A stretch of DNA of 64,000 nucleotides from Pyrocephalus nanus (lineage: Eukaryota > Chordata > Aves > Passeriformes > Tyrannidae): contig CM076266.1 in NCBI GenBank assembly GCA_038380795.1, positions 37,089,425 to 37,153,424 of the forward strand, written 5' to 3'. Below are positions 48,880-60,704 of the stretch, one piece after another. The notes beneath the pieces are model-generated. The model saw only the letters and a program-made list of their open reading frames with translations, was not told the origin of the DNA and did not search any database. A program made the translations under genes and the position numbers. Numbering within the stretch: position 1 is the first letter of the stretch; every line of letters begins with the position of its first letter.

Positions 48880-48933
48880 CTATGGGCTGTCTTCTCAGAC
48901 ACTCTCTATTTTTGAAAATGATAACAATCAATT
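48880..48933 (-). other. Best candidate exon in the window (54 nt)
   Basis: On the minus strand the acceptor reads GGTTTTTTCCCCTTCAG and a branch-point-like TTTTTAAC lies about 26 nt before it. The donor is CCCATAG|GTAAGTACA, matching AG|GTAAGT exactly. The exon is 54 nt (a multiple of three). Two frames hit stops. The third is open and reads LIVIIFKNRECLRRQPI, starting two bases in: a hydrophobic stretch followed by basic residues, as at the cytoplasmic edge of a membrane helix. I do not recognise the gene. It may be an alternative coding exon, a non-coding RNA exon, or a pseudo-exon with good signals. Confidence 0.35.
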
Positions 48934-48939
48934 CTGAAG

Positions 48940-50550
48940 GGGAAAAAACCTCATAAAGTTAAAAAGTAAATATATTGCACTTAATCTAAAAAACTATGAA
49001 ACACAAGGATATTTCTCTTGGCTGTAATACAGCATGCATTTGATTTTTGCAGAACTACACTTTTATGTGTAGAAAGTGGTAATGCAGTTCTGCAAGATTG
49101 CCCATCAATCTTCTGATGCTAAAAACTGATGTCTGGATAATAATTATCACTCATCCCAAGATGATGTCTGCACAGTTGTTCCTGTTCAGAAACTCTGGAG
49201 CTCTGATACTGCCTCGCGTGATGTACATTTTCCATACCAGAACAAATCTAATAAATACTAACAAACCAGGTCTTGCAAAACTTGAATGATGTATGGGATC
49301 TCTTAATTTTACAGATTAAAAACCCCGAGAGCTTGATAAGTTAGCATTTGGTGTATTACAGAGAAAAATGTGGAGCAGAGTCATCTCATGCCACTCTTGG
49401 TGCCATGTTCTCAGTCTTTGCTGCTTCAGAACAAAGAAAGTTTTTAAAGTTTGATCCCAGATCTCATGCTTGCCTATGTGACAGCTATTTTTAACCTCTA
49501 GTCACTTACCATTTGAGACCCATATATGAAATCACTATCTAGCCATCATCAGAACAAGTAAGTCTTGTAGGTTACATCTGGAATAAATGAGGCAGTGTTC
49601 CAAGCTCTCCGGGAAAGCTTGCAAGGCCTTTGCATGCCTGTTTGGTCGATAGCCGTCTTGGAGTCTCTTCCCCTTCCTCTCTTGATTGATGCTGAGCTGC
49701 TCTGCCCCTGCATATCTCTGCACAGAAATACAAATGTTCAGCTCTGATTCTACAGTTCATCACATATCAGTTATTAATTTGCACTAATTTATCAAGTACT
49801 GGAGGCCAAATCTCTTCCCTCAGACCTCTGGGTTTTTTACATTGTTGGCTAGTATGCATGGTACAGGACAGCTGAACACTCGGGGCAGGATATTCTTCAT
49901 GTAGCCTGTTTTATATACTACAGCATGCCCATGTTGTTACCCTTTCCAAAACTGATACTGCTTATCTTGCTGAAATGCCTCAGTTTGTTGCTAAAGATGC
50001 AGCTGTTAGACAACACAGAATTTGAAGGTGTTGGCCCTCCTGTGGGCAAGTTTGTTTAACCCCTGAAGTCCCACTTGCCAGAGTGGCAGAGGTTACGCTG
50101 GGGTTCCTCTGCTCTTTCAGGCATCAACCTTTTTATTTACTTAGTAAAATTCAAAACATTTACCTAAACAATTGACTTTCTTTACTTGAACTTTTCTGGA
50201 CTTGAATAATGAAGGAGTATTTGCCAACATTATTTCTGAATGAACTTGAAAATGTTAAGGCTGTTTTATGGATAACTTGCTCATTAATTTCCAAAGGACA
50301 AAATCCAGGATTGTGCAGCTGCCTGTGACCATACACTTTATTCTGAACTTTTCCTACTGCTCAGGAGTGTTGTTACTTTGTCTCTGACTCATTGGAAAAA
50401 AAATGGTGGAAGCGTCTCTTCCTAATTAGGACAGGCACTGTGGTGTCTCATTTCAAATTTTGGACCTAATTTTGCATTTACTTTAGCAATTAGGAACACA
50501 CTGCTAAAAGTAGAACTTCACTCTGAAATCGCCAAAAAAAATACAGATGT
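48940..50550. other. Non-coding stretch, no gene recognised
   Basis: Only 60-70-codon frames with no motifs (for example 49,098-49,289 plus, and 49,535-49,763 minus in two overlapping frames). No repeats are recognised. Confidence 0.6.
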
Positions 50551-50678
50551 TGTTGTGGGTGTGGTGTTGTTTTTTTTGTTTTGTTGGGTTCTTTTTGGGT
50601 TTGGTTTGTGGTTTTTTTTTTTTTTTTTTTTTTTTGGTTTTTTTTTTTTTTTTTTGGTTTTTTTTGGTTTTTTTTGAA
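50551..50678. repeat. T/G-rich tract of T-runs separated by GG
   Basis: The plus strand consists almost wholly of long T-runs punctuated by GG, with GTTGTTGTGGGTG at the left edge. The longest T-run exceeds 20. Five overlapping open frames here translate to F/W/G or K/P/N/Q runs and are artefacts. Confidence 0.95.
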
Positions 50679-50679
50679 A

Positions 50680-53010
50680 ACTGCACACATATAACTCAAA
50701 ATCAGACAGATGCACTGATCACTTATTTTCTGTGTAGGATCTTCTCCACAAAAGGTTTAAGCATATAATATCTTCCTGTTTCTTTAAAAGCAAATGAAGA
50801 CTCAGAAGAAAAAATTTTGAATGGAAAGTTTCGAAGACCTGATGCTGTTTTAAAAACCAACAAGGATGTTTTTTCATCCATGAAAAAAGAACAGAACTAG
50901 CAAACCTGTATTCCTGTGGTGGTGCTTCCTATGACCCTTTACAGACAGCCTCTGCTTGTCTCAATTTACTCTTTGCTGCAATATCATTAAATTACGTCTG
51001 TGTCTCCTAAATCCTCCCACAATGATCTCTCTCCTCTGCCTCCCAAGACCACAGACTGCAGTCTTGCTTTTCCCGGAGTATTAATCCAGGTTTCTTACTC
51101 TGCTGTTTAGCAATGGGTTTGTATGAACACTGGTTTGAGGTTGGCCAACAGGTTCAAAACTGGTTGGGTACCATGGGAAGAGCCAGATGGACGCCACAGC
51201 TGCAGGACTCCCAGATCCCTCTGAAATCAGGCAAAAACCTGGTCTGCTTCACTGTTCTGCGACTTGCACAAGCTGGGTATTATTTGATATTACTTGTCAA
51301 AGTGAAACGTGATCTCTATATATCAACGCCTTTCTCTAAATATAAGCAGAAAACCAGTTCCTTTGATCTGATCATTTTGTTTTCCTGAAAGGAGGGAGAA
51401 AGAAGCCCTCTGCTTATTTTACCTCTTCCTGTTTTCCTGTGCTGACCTATCTGGGACTGTTTAGACAAGGCACAGTGCAGACTTGTGTGGGGGGCTGGCA
51501 TTTGAAAGATCAGAATTTTGGTCCGCTCTTTTCTTCTGCCTTACTGTGTAATCTTGAGGCAGTCATTTAGTTTCTGCTTTCCCTTCTTGCTCAGACTGTG
51601 GCTGCGTTGCAGGGGGCTTGATGCTCTGCAGGAGGGGTAGTTCTGTGGGTTAAATGTGGGAGGAGGAGGGGGAGGAAGAGGAGGGACAGCCGGGTGAAGG
51701 TGTTGCCTTCTGGCAACAGCAGACTCTTAGACCAGCTCAGCTGCTCACCAGACCATAATGTTAAAAATATTTGAGAGTTTAATTGTTGATTTTAACTTTG
51801 GAGTAAACGTAGGCTTGCTCATAGTCCAGGCAGAGATGGAGGAAGGCTGTTTTGCAAAGCTTCTGAAAAAAATTCCCCTTAGTTGGCATGTGCAAATTTT
51901 CAGATAATGAATTTTCTTGGGGGAGGAAGTGAAAATTCAGTTTAATTGAGAGAACTGGCTTCATGTGACCTAAATTGCAATGACAGCTTTCTGGTTTCCT
52001 AGTTTTCTGCGTAAAATGATCTCCAATTTTCTCCCATGAACTTCACCAGAGACAGCTTTACCAGATGAAGTGCATACTAGCAACTGGATTTTAACATTGC
52101 TTTCAAAAGGATAGTCAGCTTTAGCACAGAGAGATAGGCATTTTTTAGAAATGACTGTTAGGAAAATCAGAGAAGGACGATTTAAAAAGTACAAATAGGC
52201 TTCCAGATCTGGGACATGGTCTTGTGTCCCATTTCTAGTCAAGTACTCTGAGATGGGTCAGAGGGAGCAATGGGAACAGAAAGCTATGACAACTGTGGGT
52301 ATTTTGAAAATGAATTTCCACAGGCAGAAGGTTATGATTTATCTCTTTGTTGCTAAGGCACATGATTCTAAAGCTGAAACATAACTTTTAGTGACCTTGA
52401 GGTTGCAGTTATCTTTTGTCTTCTCTTGCTATTAATGCTTTAGCTTCTTTTCAGAATATCAAAAATAAGTTTCCATTTGAGATGGATAAATATTTTTGTT
52501 ATAATGTTTGCATTTGCTCATGACTGCTGAATGCATACCTACCCTTTTTGATGTGTCTGACATGGTTCAATGGCTTTGATGAACTTCCAGTCTGTAGCCT
52601 GTCTGAGTGTTTAACTGTAAAGAACTGGTATTTTAAGCTGAAACAATTTTCGATACAGCACACTTTTGCAATGTCTTTAGTACAAGAGAAAACTGTGCTT
52701 CAAACTTGTCATTTTTTCTGCTGTACAAGTTTATTATCAATGTCAGTTATAAACTAAGTTCAAATGTTCAAATACTTGATTTATGCAACCTGTCCCTCCT
52801 CATTTAAGTGTCTTAGGATGAAAAAACACAAACTGATGGCAGTGATGTACCTGAGTACTTTTATCTAAAGCACATGCAACCTTAATTTAAGTGAACATAA
52901 ATCTATAGTAGAAAACATTCCTGAGATTGGCACTTCTTGGAGAAGACCTTTTGGATAAATCAAAGAATGTACTATTATATCCTTTGTTTGTCACATGAGG
53001 TATTATAAGT
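50680..53010. other. Non-coding stretch with a G-rich patch
   Basis: No gene is supported. A purine/G-rich patch at 51,650-51,690 has four runs of three or more G with long loops (6-10 nt), so any quadruplex potential is weak. Open frames of 90-91 codons (51,113-51,388 plus, 51,970-52,242 minus) show no motif. Confidence 0.6.
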
Positions 53011-53018
53011 ATGTGTAT

Positions 53019-53039
53019 ACACACACACACACACACACA
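53019..53039. repeat. (AC)10 microsatellite
   Basis: About ten AC units preceded by GTGTAT, so that TGTGTATACACA forms a small palindrome at the left edge. Probably length-polymorphic. Confidence 0.95.
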
Positions 53040-53822
53040 TTTATATTCATGCTGTAGTTTAGTGTGGCTTTTGGCATGCAGTGTATGAGACCGCTACTCA
53101 AAATCCTGAAAATTACCTCTAGTAAATCCTCTGAAATATACGACAGCTGATTGTAAGCTGAAAAAAAACAGGACAACTTGTTACCTTATCTAATTTCTAC
53201 CTTCTTAAAGCAATGTAACTCAGCATACACTGTTGTGTAGCATGCAGCCTGGCAATAAAAACAACATGATCACCTAGCTCTTATAGAGGGCCTCTAAAAG
53301 TTTTCTTGTATCTCTGTTAACCTTAAAGGTAGCCTGGACAAGCAATGTAGATTAGATATCAAACTTTTTGATTGCTTACAGGCCTCTGGAAACACTAGTT
53401 GACTTTATAAATCCAAATAAATAGAGTTATAGACCCACATAAATGTGTGTCGGTGCTTTCCTGCTGTACTCATGCAGCCATTTCTGGGATAGTGGAGCAT
53501 CCCATAACGTTTTCTGAAGTGGTAAAGAAAAGAAGCAAAGTTCTCTTCCACAGTGACCCAGGCCTCTTAAACAGCTGGATATGATACCTGGGGGATTTTT
53601 TACCCAGAATGCTTGCTCTGAAAGTTCTTGACGTTGTGAGTATATCATAATGTTCATATTCTTCTCCATCAAGCATGCACAGCACAGACTCTTGCATATA
53701 TAATTGTTTCCAAAACTGAATAAACCTACTCTTGCAATGCAGGCAGGTGCAATATGCTAATTCTGGGGGAACTTAATTTTCTTTTATTAAAGGTTCTATG
53801 GGAAAGGAAAAACTTATCCAGA

Positions 53823-53852
53823 CTATTTTCTTTTTTTCTTCTTTTTTTTTTT
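53823..53852. repeat. T/C-rich polypyrimidine tract
   Basis: T-runs with interspersed C, ending with T12-13. It could act as a polypyrimidine tract, but no AG and open exon follow closely. Confidence 0.8.
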
Positions 53853-53882
53853 TACCTAATATAGCTCAAAGAAAAATGTGAT

Positions 53883-53999
53883 TATACTTTAAACAAACAA
53901 AACTGACAAAATAACAAAAAAACAAAACAAGAAAAACCCCAATCAAACACCCCTTTCCAAAAAAAAATCCCAGCAATCCAAACACCACACACACGCACA
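53883..53999. repeat. A/C-rich low-complexity tract
   Basis: AAAC and AAAAC units followed by ACACACACGCAC; almost no G or T. It is the reverse-complement type of the T/G-rich tracts at 2.9, 19.8 and 50.6 kb. Confidence 0.85.
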
Positions 54000-55520
54000 A
54001 AAGAATTGCAGTTAAATTACTGTATTTAGTAATGTCTTCCTTGTTACAAATTCTGTTTGGCTCCAGGTTCAGTAAATGTTCTATTAATATGTATTTATGC
54101 TCAAAAATATGAGTAAAAAATATAGTAAAGTCTTTGCCTTAGGATTTTTCTGTCCATAGTCAACTAAAACTCTAGCTATAAATCTCCAATAGTAATTTGC
54201 TGTTTCTACTAATTTAAATTAGCCATAATGAGGTAAATCAAGCCATTGGTGTCTAATTGGGCTTTAATGAGCTGAATTCCTCAAGAAGAGATTTATGGAG
54301 AGTTTACCTGACACAAACAGTTGCACAAGGGAAAATGCTTCTCTCCTCCCACTTCCCCTGCAGCAAGGAAAAAACACGGGAGGCACAAAAGAGTACAAAG
54401 CTGAAACTATTGTGTTGCTGTAGCCAAAAGCATTCTCAGATTAGCCTGGAATCTCCAGCAGTAAAAGGAAGAAATATGCTCCTTTCTTTGCAGATGTTTC
54501 ACTGCCATCCTGACTCTTGGCTTGTCTTGGTTAGTAAGTATCAAAGCAGCCAAAATGCAGATGCATTGCAGTCAGCTGGGATCAATCTGCAGAAAGAGCC
54601 GAGGTTGCTGCTTTGGTGCTTCCCCACGCAGGAAACCACAAAACCTTGGAGACTGAGATCACCGGGTCATTAGGAAAGGCCTACAGGTTTGTCTGCAAAA
54701 TATTATCCTCTCCTAGAAAGTGGCCAAGATGTAGCAATGAAATTAGTTTAAAAACACAAAAGGTGTTGAAACAGAAGAATAAAACTTTCTTGACATCAAG
54801 TAGAGAGGCTGAAACAACCTTCAGCTGTTACTTAGGGGTGTAACTAAGGGTGATCAGGAAGATGTGACGTTTGCATGCTTTCGCTGGAAAAAGGACACTT
54901 ACCCTGTAGACACATTTCAAAACCCTCAATGCTAAAGGTTCTGAATTTTAAATCCTTTGTTTATGCTCCAGGTAGGGCTTTATCTCCCTCAGTATAGAGA
55001 CTACTTTATTGACAATTCTTATCCTTTCTTGTGTCTATGACTGCATTATAGGTAAAACCACCCAAGCAAATGCAAATCCAAATGAATACAACATGTATTT
55101 GCATGTGTGCTGTTAGCTAGTGATATGAAATATTGAACTAATATAAATTCTTTACTCAGAGTTTCAAATACAGGCACTGTATTGTCTATCACCTAAAAGT
55201 AAATGAAGAATTTGTACTAGTAAGGCTGTCCCTCTATCTGTCTTCTAAATGGTGAATTATGTATTAACCTAATACAGGTTTTATGGAATATCATAGCCTT
55301 CTGTGGGTCCCCAAGGATATCTGATGTGCCAGGGAGCATTCAGAAGTCATGAACCAGGCTTCAAATATAATTAAATTGCCATAGGATCAGGAGGCTTTCT
55401 AAACAACAAAGAAAAAGCCAACATGCAACTCGTGGTTCTTTTCTTTTGTTTCTCTGTTTTTGAGCATCTTAATTACAGCAAATTTAACTTCGCAAACACA
55501 AGGGCAAGGAAGTGTCTGTG
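54000..55520. other. Non-coding stretch with one weak exon candidate
   Basis: A 138-codon plus frame at 54,257-54,673 has no recognised motif. A mini-exon-like signal at 54,494-54,533 lies inside it. Confidence 0.5.
54494..54533 (+). other. Weak mini-exon candidate (40 nt)
   Basis: Acceptor CTCCTTTCTTTGCAG and donor GGTTA|GTAAGTAT enclose 40 nt. Both sites are good, but the exon is very short, starts with ATG only by chance, and the encoded residues (MFHCHPDSWLVLV) match nothing I know. Confidence 0.12.
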
Positions 55521-55524
55521 TAAA

Positions 55525-55576
55525 AGAGGGAGGGAGGGAGGGAGGAAAAGAGAGAGAAAGGAGGAGAGAGAGAGAT
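55525..55576. repeat. Purine (GGGA)n/(GA)n microsatellite
   Basis: All-purine tract: GGGA units at 55,528-55,542 form four GGG runs with single-A loops, followed by GA repeats. Frames on both strands across it are spurious (runs of R/E/G or L/S). Confidence 0.95.
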
Positions 55577-55579
55577 GCG

Positions 55580-58560
55580 AGTCCAACGTCACAGGATTTC
55601 TGAGCTCTGTACTTTTAGAAAAAAACAACATCATCATATTGGACCCTGCAGCAGTTTCAAGGCAAAATGGGGATTTCCTGGTGTTGCAGCAAAGGGAAAC
55701 TCCTCTTATGGTAAAACAATTTTGAAAAGCATGCAAAAGAACCATGAGTTTTTCTGCCAAAAGGAAGATGATCAGATCTCCAGTAGCCTTTTTCTTTTTC
55801 TTCCCTGGCTCAGTGGCTCCAGGCCATAGAGCAAGTTTCTACTGTGAAAGTCTGGAATAAATCTAAATCCCTTTTGCTTCAGATAGCAAAACTCCCCAAA
55901 CTGTTTAATATTAAATACCTGGCATCAGACAAAGTGCAATTTGAACACGACTTCAATCAAACTTTATTACTATTAAGCGTGGAAGGCAGAATATCTTTAA
56001 TACAAGCATTGCTACTTAGAAGCTGACTTATTGCCAAGCTGCTTTAGACCAGCCTGTCATATATTTAGCTTTCCTTTGCTCTCAGCTTTCTTATGCAGCC
56101 TCCAGCTGACACCCCCATCAGTGACTGTGTGCCCTCAATGGCTGGTAGTATGGGAAGGATCGTAAGGCTGGCTCAGAGCCCAGACATAACACCAAATCTA
56201 CCATAACTCAGCTGCCATGAACATGTCCCCTGAAATTCCTCCTCTGAAAATTAATGGTGTTTGCATGGCTCAGTACCTGCATATCTAACACACATTTATA
56301 TACTGGGGGCCAAAATACTGATAACATATTAATCATTACCACTAAGGGAGCCTGAGGAGGAGAAAAGAGAGAGAGAGAAATTATATCAACTGATAATAAA
56401 GGAAATTCTGGTAAACTGATAATGAACTTAATAAGTTTTTGAAAACTTACGCATAAAATAGTGTTAACGAGAAAATGTTTTAGATGCACTGGAATGGTCT
56501 ATCTCATCTTTCTAATAATCTGCTTAACACATAAGGACCTCTTGACTTTTCTTACATGTCAGAGATACTGAGTTTTTTTTCAGTAAAAATGATTAAAGTA
56601 GTATTTCATTCCACTGTGCCAAATAAGCCACTTTTCAACAATTACAACAATTACCGATAGAGAAAGTCTATGATTTCTCCCTGAATTGTATTGTAGTACC
56701 ATATTTGCATTACATTGGAATACATCTTAATGCATTTTCTATGTAGATGAAGCTATGCAGACTTTAATAAAAACACTTAGCAGGAGCAAACAAAAGAAGA
56801 AATTAATACTAACAATGAATGCAACCTGAGTGCTTGTTAACATTTCAGAAAGCATGTTTTACAGAAGAACATCACAGTTAAAATGCATAATTCTGTGTAT
56901 GTAGTAATTCTCTCTGTTCACATCAATAATGTGGTTTAAAATATAGTAAAGTAAAAGTTGCTGGTAAATATTGCAACTGCAGAAAATTCTCTTACAAGGA
57001 AAACAGATGTCTCAACATTACTCACATATATAAACATTGCAAGTATTCATTCATCTGGTTGGGATAAGACTTTTCAAAAAACCTTTGTGCCTATCTTGGG
57101 ATTTTTAGTAGCTCATAGAGGAAAGACCTTTATAAGTTGCACAAAAAAGATCTCTATTTTTGTAATCCTATAAAATTGCTGCTGGCTCCTGATTGACAAA
57201 AAATGTAAATACTACAACAGACTGGAATTTCGAAATAATTGTTACCCAATGTATTGCTTTTTTTTTGACTGTTAATAATGTGCTTCTTGTAAAGCAATGT
57301 TTTTTTTCAACACAAAAGCAGAGTTTTTTCTTTACTTCTCTCTGCCCAAAAGAGAACAAAAAACATTTGCCTGTTTCTCCCTAACTTGATGGGTTCGCCC
57401 ATGATGGAATCCAAGAACATACATTCCCCCATTTACTGTGGTGTGTTCCATGGATTTATGGTTCCTGATGCTGCCACTGTGAACTTATACCAGGAAATGC
57501 TCAGGCACACAGTCCAAAGGTTAAGTGCATTTTTTAGTATATCAACCACATTTGTAAATGGTATTTTTAAAGAAACATTAAATCTTAGAGTGTGCACAAA
57601 TACTTTAACAAAGTTTTCTTTCTGCTTTATTTATATGCTGCAACAGTCATATACCATGTTTTGAATAATAGCTCTTCAAACCATTTCTTTTTTGTACTGT
57701 AAGTGCACTTATGAAAAGACAGGGTACTACTTTTTGCTCACTTAAATGCAGTGCCAAGGGCATCCAGGTGTAATTTTTCAGACACTTTGTATTTTGTCGC
57801 TTCTACTGATGCAATTAATTAAAAAAATCTTTTCCAACACTGAAATTCTAGTTTCATTATGAAAATGTATGGTTCGACTGCCCTAATGTTTCTGTTTAAT
57901 TATTGGTTGCATTAAATTATCTGATTTTCTAACTGCTGTCATGTACAATCTTTTGCATTGACATTTTAGAAAAGTGTTGATTGAGGCTAATCTCTCTGCA
58001 CTTCCTCTGCAGGTACTGGAAAGAAAGAGGTTCCTTCAGAAGTGCAATTTAGAGTGCCTGAAGTTAAGCTTCTGCTCTAAATCTTACCCCAAACCTGCCT
58101 ATCATTGACACACCTCCTTATTGAAGTGAACCTTTGTGAATTACTCCTTTGTCACTGAAATATGAAATGCATGTACTCTATACAGGAAAAAGAATAGTCA
58201 GACAAAATGTTGCCACTGAGATTTCTCAAATAGGAGGACCTTCTGTTTTTTCAGTCTCTGAAGGTTGTCAGGAGTCTATGGGGAATGCTGGAGTCAAACA
58301 AGCCCTATAGGATCTGGATTTTTATGTCTTTGCGACGTATATTTGAGTCTACCGCAGTCTCTATGCATGGGCTACTGCTCATCAGTTAGTAATTGGTTTC
58401 TCAAAAAAGACCAGGGCTAGGAACTGATGGCCTGCAGAAACTCTGGTGAAGAAGGAGAAAGACAAACTGCACGGACAAAGATAGCTTAGAGTCATTTTCA
58501 CCTTTGAAATTTTAAGCTGCTTCCAAAGGTGGCAAACCTAACAAAATAAACAAGCAAGAA
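55580..58560. other. Non-coding stretch, no gene recognised
   Basis: Open frames of 84-93 codons (55,575-55,829 plus; 56,208-56,489 minus; 57,386-57,664 plus) have no motif. No repeats are recognised. Confidence 0.6.
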
Positions 58561-58562
58561 CT

Positions 58563-58668
58563 GATGATGTCCCTACTGGGTCCAATATTGTTCAACATTT
58601 TCATTAACAACCTGGATGATGGGGGTAGACTGCACCCTCCACATGTTCGCTGACAATGCAAACTGGAG
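58563..58668 (+). mobile_element. CR1 reverse-transcriptase fragment
   Basis: The sequence encodes LLGPILFNIFINNLDD in one frame and, after a frameshift, FADN in another: the ILFNIFI...FADD block around the CR1 reverse-transcriptase active site, here with the last Asp changed to Asn. The nucleotide wording ACTGGGTCCAATATTGTTCA and GACTGCACCCTCC is typical of CR1 ORF2. Only about 105 bp survive, with no CR1 3' end nearby, so this is an internal relic of a longer copy that has decayed or been deleted. Confidence 0.8.
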
Positions 58669-58669
58669 A

Positions 58670-60235
58670 GATTTAGCACCAAGAAATCCCTTAGAATTCA
58701 AGCTGCTGTAAGTACCACTAAATAAGAACTAAGACACCATAACCAACTTTGCATCTTGTTTTTGTGCTCTTTTGTAGCTGTGTTTTGAAAACAAGACTTT
58801 AATCCACTTGTTCTCTGTCACATACTTTAAGGTGGTTTTCTGAGAAGTGGCTTCTCAGTAACTCTGGAAAGCACAGAGCACTTCCCCAGGAAACAAAATG
58901 CCTTCAGTGAAGCCAACTGGCCTTACAAGTCCCCTGCTTGAAAATGAAGGGAAATGAGGATGGTTATACTGGGGCCTGTGTTTACTATGAGCAACATCTT
59001 CTTTGTTTGTGAAAAGGTGGTGCTCAGTCAGAGAAATCATTGCTGAGAGTTTGTAACCAACACAGCCCTGTCCTATCCCTGCATTCAGCAAGGAACTTGA
59101 AGGCTCAAGACATTTCCTCACTAGGGCTATTCTCTCCTTAAAAATTAAAACAAGAGCTTGGGCCCCATTTGAAAAAGTATTTAATAAATTCTAAATTCAC
59201 ACTAAATTCTTCACTTCATCTCCAGAAAAATTATGACAGAATTAACAGTGGTAAGACAAGTATCAAGATAACCTGTATTCTTTACTAGTTTGAAGCATAC
59301 TCCTGCGGTTCCTGTGGTGTTTTTCTTCTTAAGCATGACCTTTTTGTGGCCCTTGTTAAATTTCCTGTTAACTGAAGTACAGTTCCAACTGTAAGTAATT
59401 TCTTTACCACAGTACAGGTAACTGTTGTGGGTAGCTGGAGAGCAACAGCAGAGGTGCTTAGACATTGGATGTGCTAATAGCTCACAGTGCTGGATTTTGC
59501 CATACTTTGCTTCAGAAATTGGAAACTCACCAATTTGTGAGAACACTCTAATTTTGGAATATAACTATGAAAGCTGAGAGTCTGAGGCCTCTTACAGTCA
59601 TTCTAAAAAGCTGGCAAAATGCTCCACTAAATGTCTTTAAATATGAAAGGCAAGATTTCAAAGAGGCCTGGCAACAGATGGAGATTCCTATCACAACTGA
59701 TAACTCCTTGGAGCTCTTTAGTGAACTCTTCTAAAAACACCAAAATATATACATAGGTATGATAGGAATGAGTTCAAGTTTTTCAAAGTGGAAGAAAACA
59801 CTTTTTTTTTTTTTTTAAATAGCATCTCAAAGAGGTTCTTTTCCTTCTGAATATTCTTTCTGTAGTTTGTCTTGCTACAATATGCTTTAAATTGTCTGTA
59901 GTTTTTTCTTGGCTGTAAAAAGAAAATTAAAACCTGTTTAAAAACTCCTTGATTAGAATCCATTCCACTTTCACAGAAATGGTTAAGAAGAAAAGAGCCA
60001 GAGCAACACTGATCCTATATTTAAAGCCAACAATAATTTTGTCTGTGACCTTCAGGATCCAATTCAGAGAGGCATAAAAATGGTGCCCCTGGAGAGCACA
60101 GGCATCCTATGGATTTGTAAGTGTTTCAGGTTGAATTTAATCTGTACCTACATTTTTTATTGTTCAAACTGAAATAATGTCTTTTTGAGAATAGGTCCAT
60201 AAGTTCCTGCAGGCTTCCCATGTATCTCTGCTCCC
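58670..60235. other. Non-coding stretch, no gene recognised
   Basis: Minus-strand frames of 88 (58,855-59,121) and 111 codons (59,211-59,546) show no recognised domain. A T15 run lies at 59,802-59,816. A minus-strand donor-like AATTG|GTGAGTTT near 59,527 lacks a clear acceptor. Confidence 0.6.
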
Positions 60236-60239
60236 CCTT

Positions 60240-60700
60240 TTGCCCTCTCTGTCCTCAACCCAGAGTCTTCTCCTATTCAATTTGCCACCTAGAGAAAGTG
60301 CGACTCTTGGCTGTCAGTTCCTTGCCTCTGGGAAGTCCCAGAAATGCCTTCTGAATATTTCGTTGATAAGAAACCCTCTCCAACAGGAAAAGTTTGTTAA
60401 GAAGTTCATTGCACAGAGCGTGCTGAGCAGCTGCTCTGCCACACGTGTCTCTCCATGGCAGGGGGTGCTCCTGACCCTGCTCATGCCCTGGCAGAGCATC
60501 GCACCACAGCAGACAGGAACAGGCCCGTGCTTCTGTGCTCCAAGCACCTCCAGCCTCACAGGGTTGGATTGTCCCCAGGAAGTCTGCAAGGTCGCTCTGG
60601 ATCTCCTTTACAGTTCTCTCCAAGGGTCTCCACCATAACAACGACTCCTCTGATTCATGAAGGGCCGTGGATTTACTGTGGTCAGGAGCTGGAGGATTAG
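60240..60700. other. GC-richer segment with overlapping frames, unidentified
   Basis: A plus frame of 132 codons (60,240-60,638) and minus frames of 122 and 91 codons (60,273-60,641, 60,314-60,589) overlap. About nine CpGs occur in roughly 365 bp, above the local background. No domain is recognised on either strand. It may be an unrecognised repeat (for example an LTR fragment), a small regulatory element or a chance composition patch. Confidence 0.3.
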
Positions 60701-60704
60701 TTGA

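Noticed and set aside
50490..50768. Several Lys/Phe-rich open frames
   Set aside because: They are translations of the T/G low-complexity tract.
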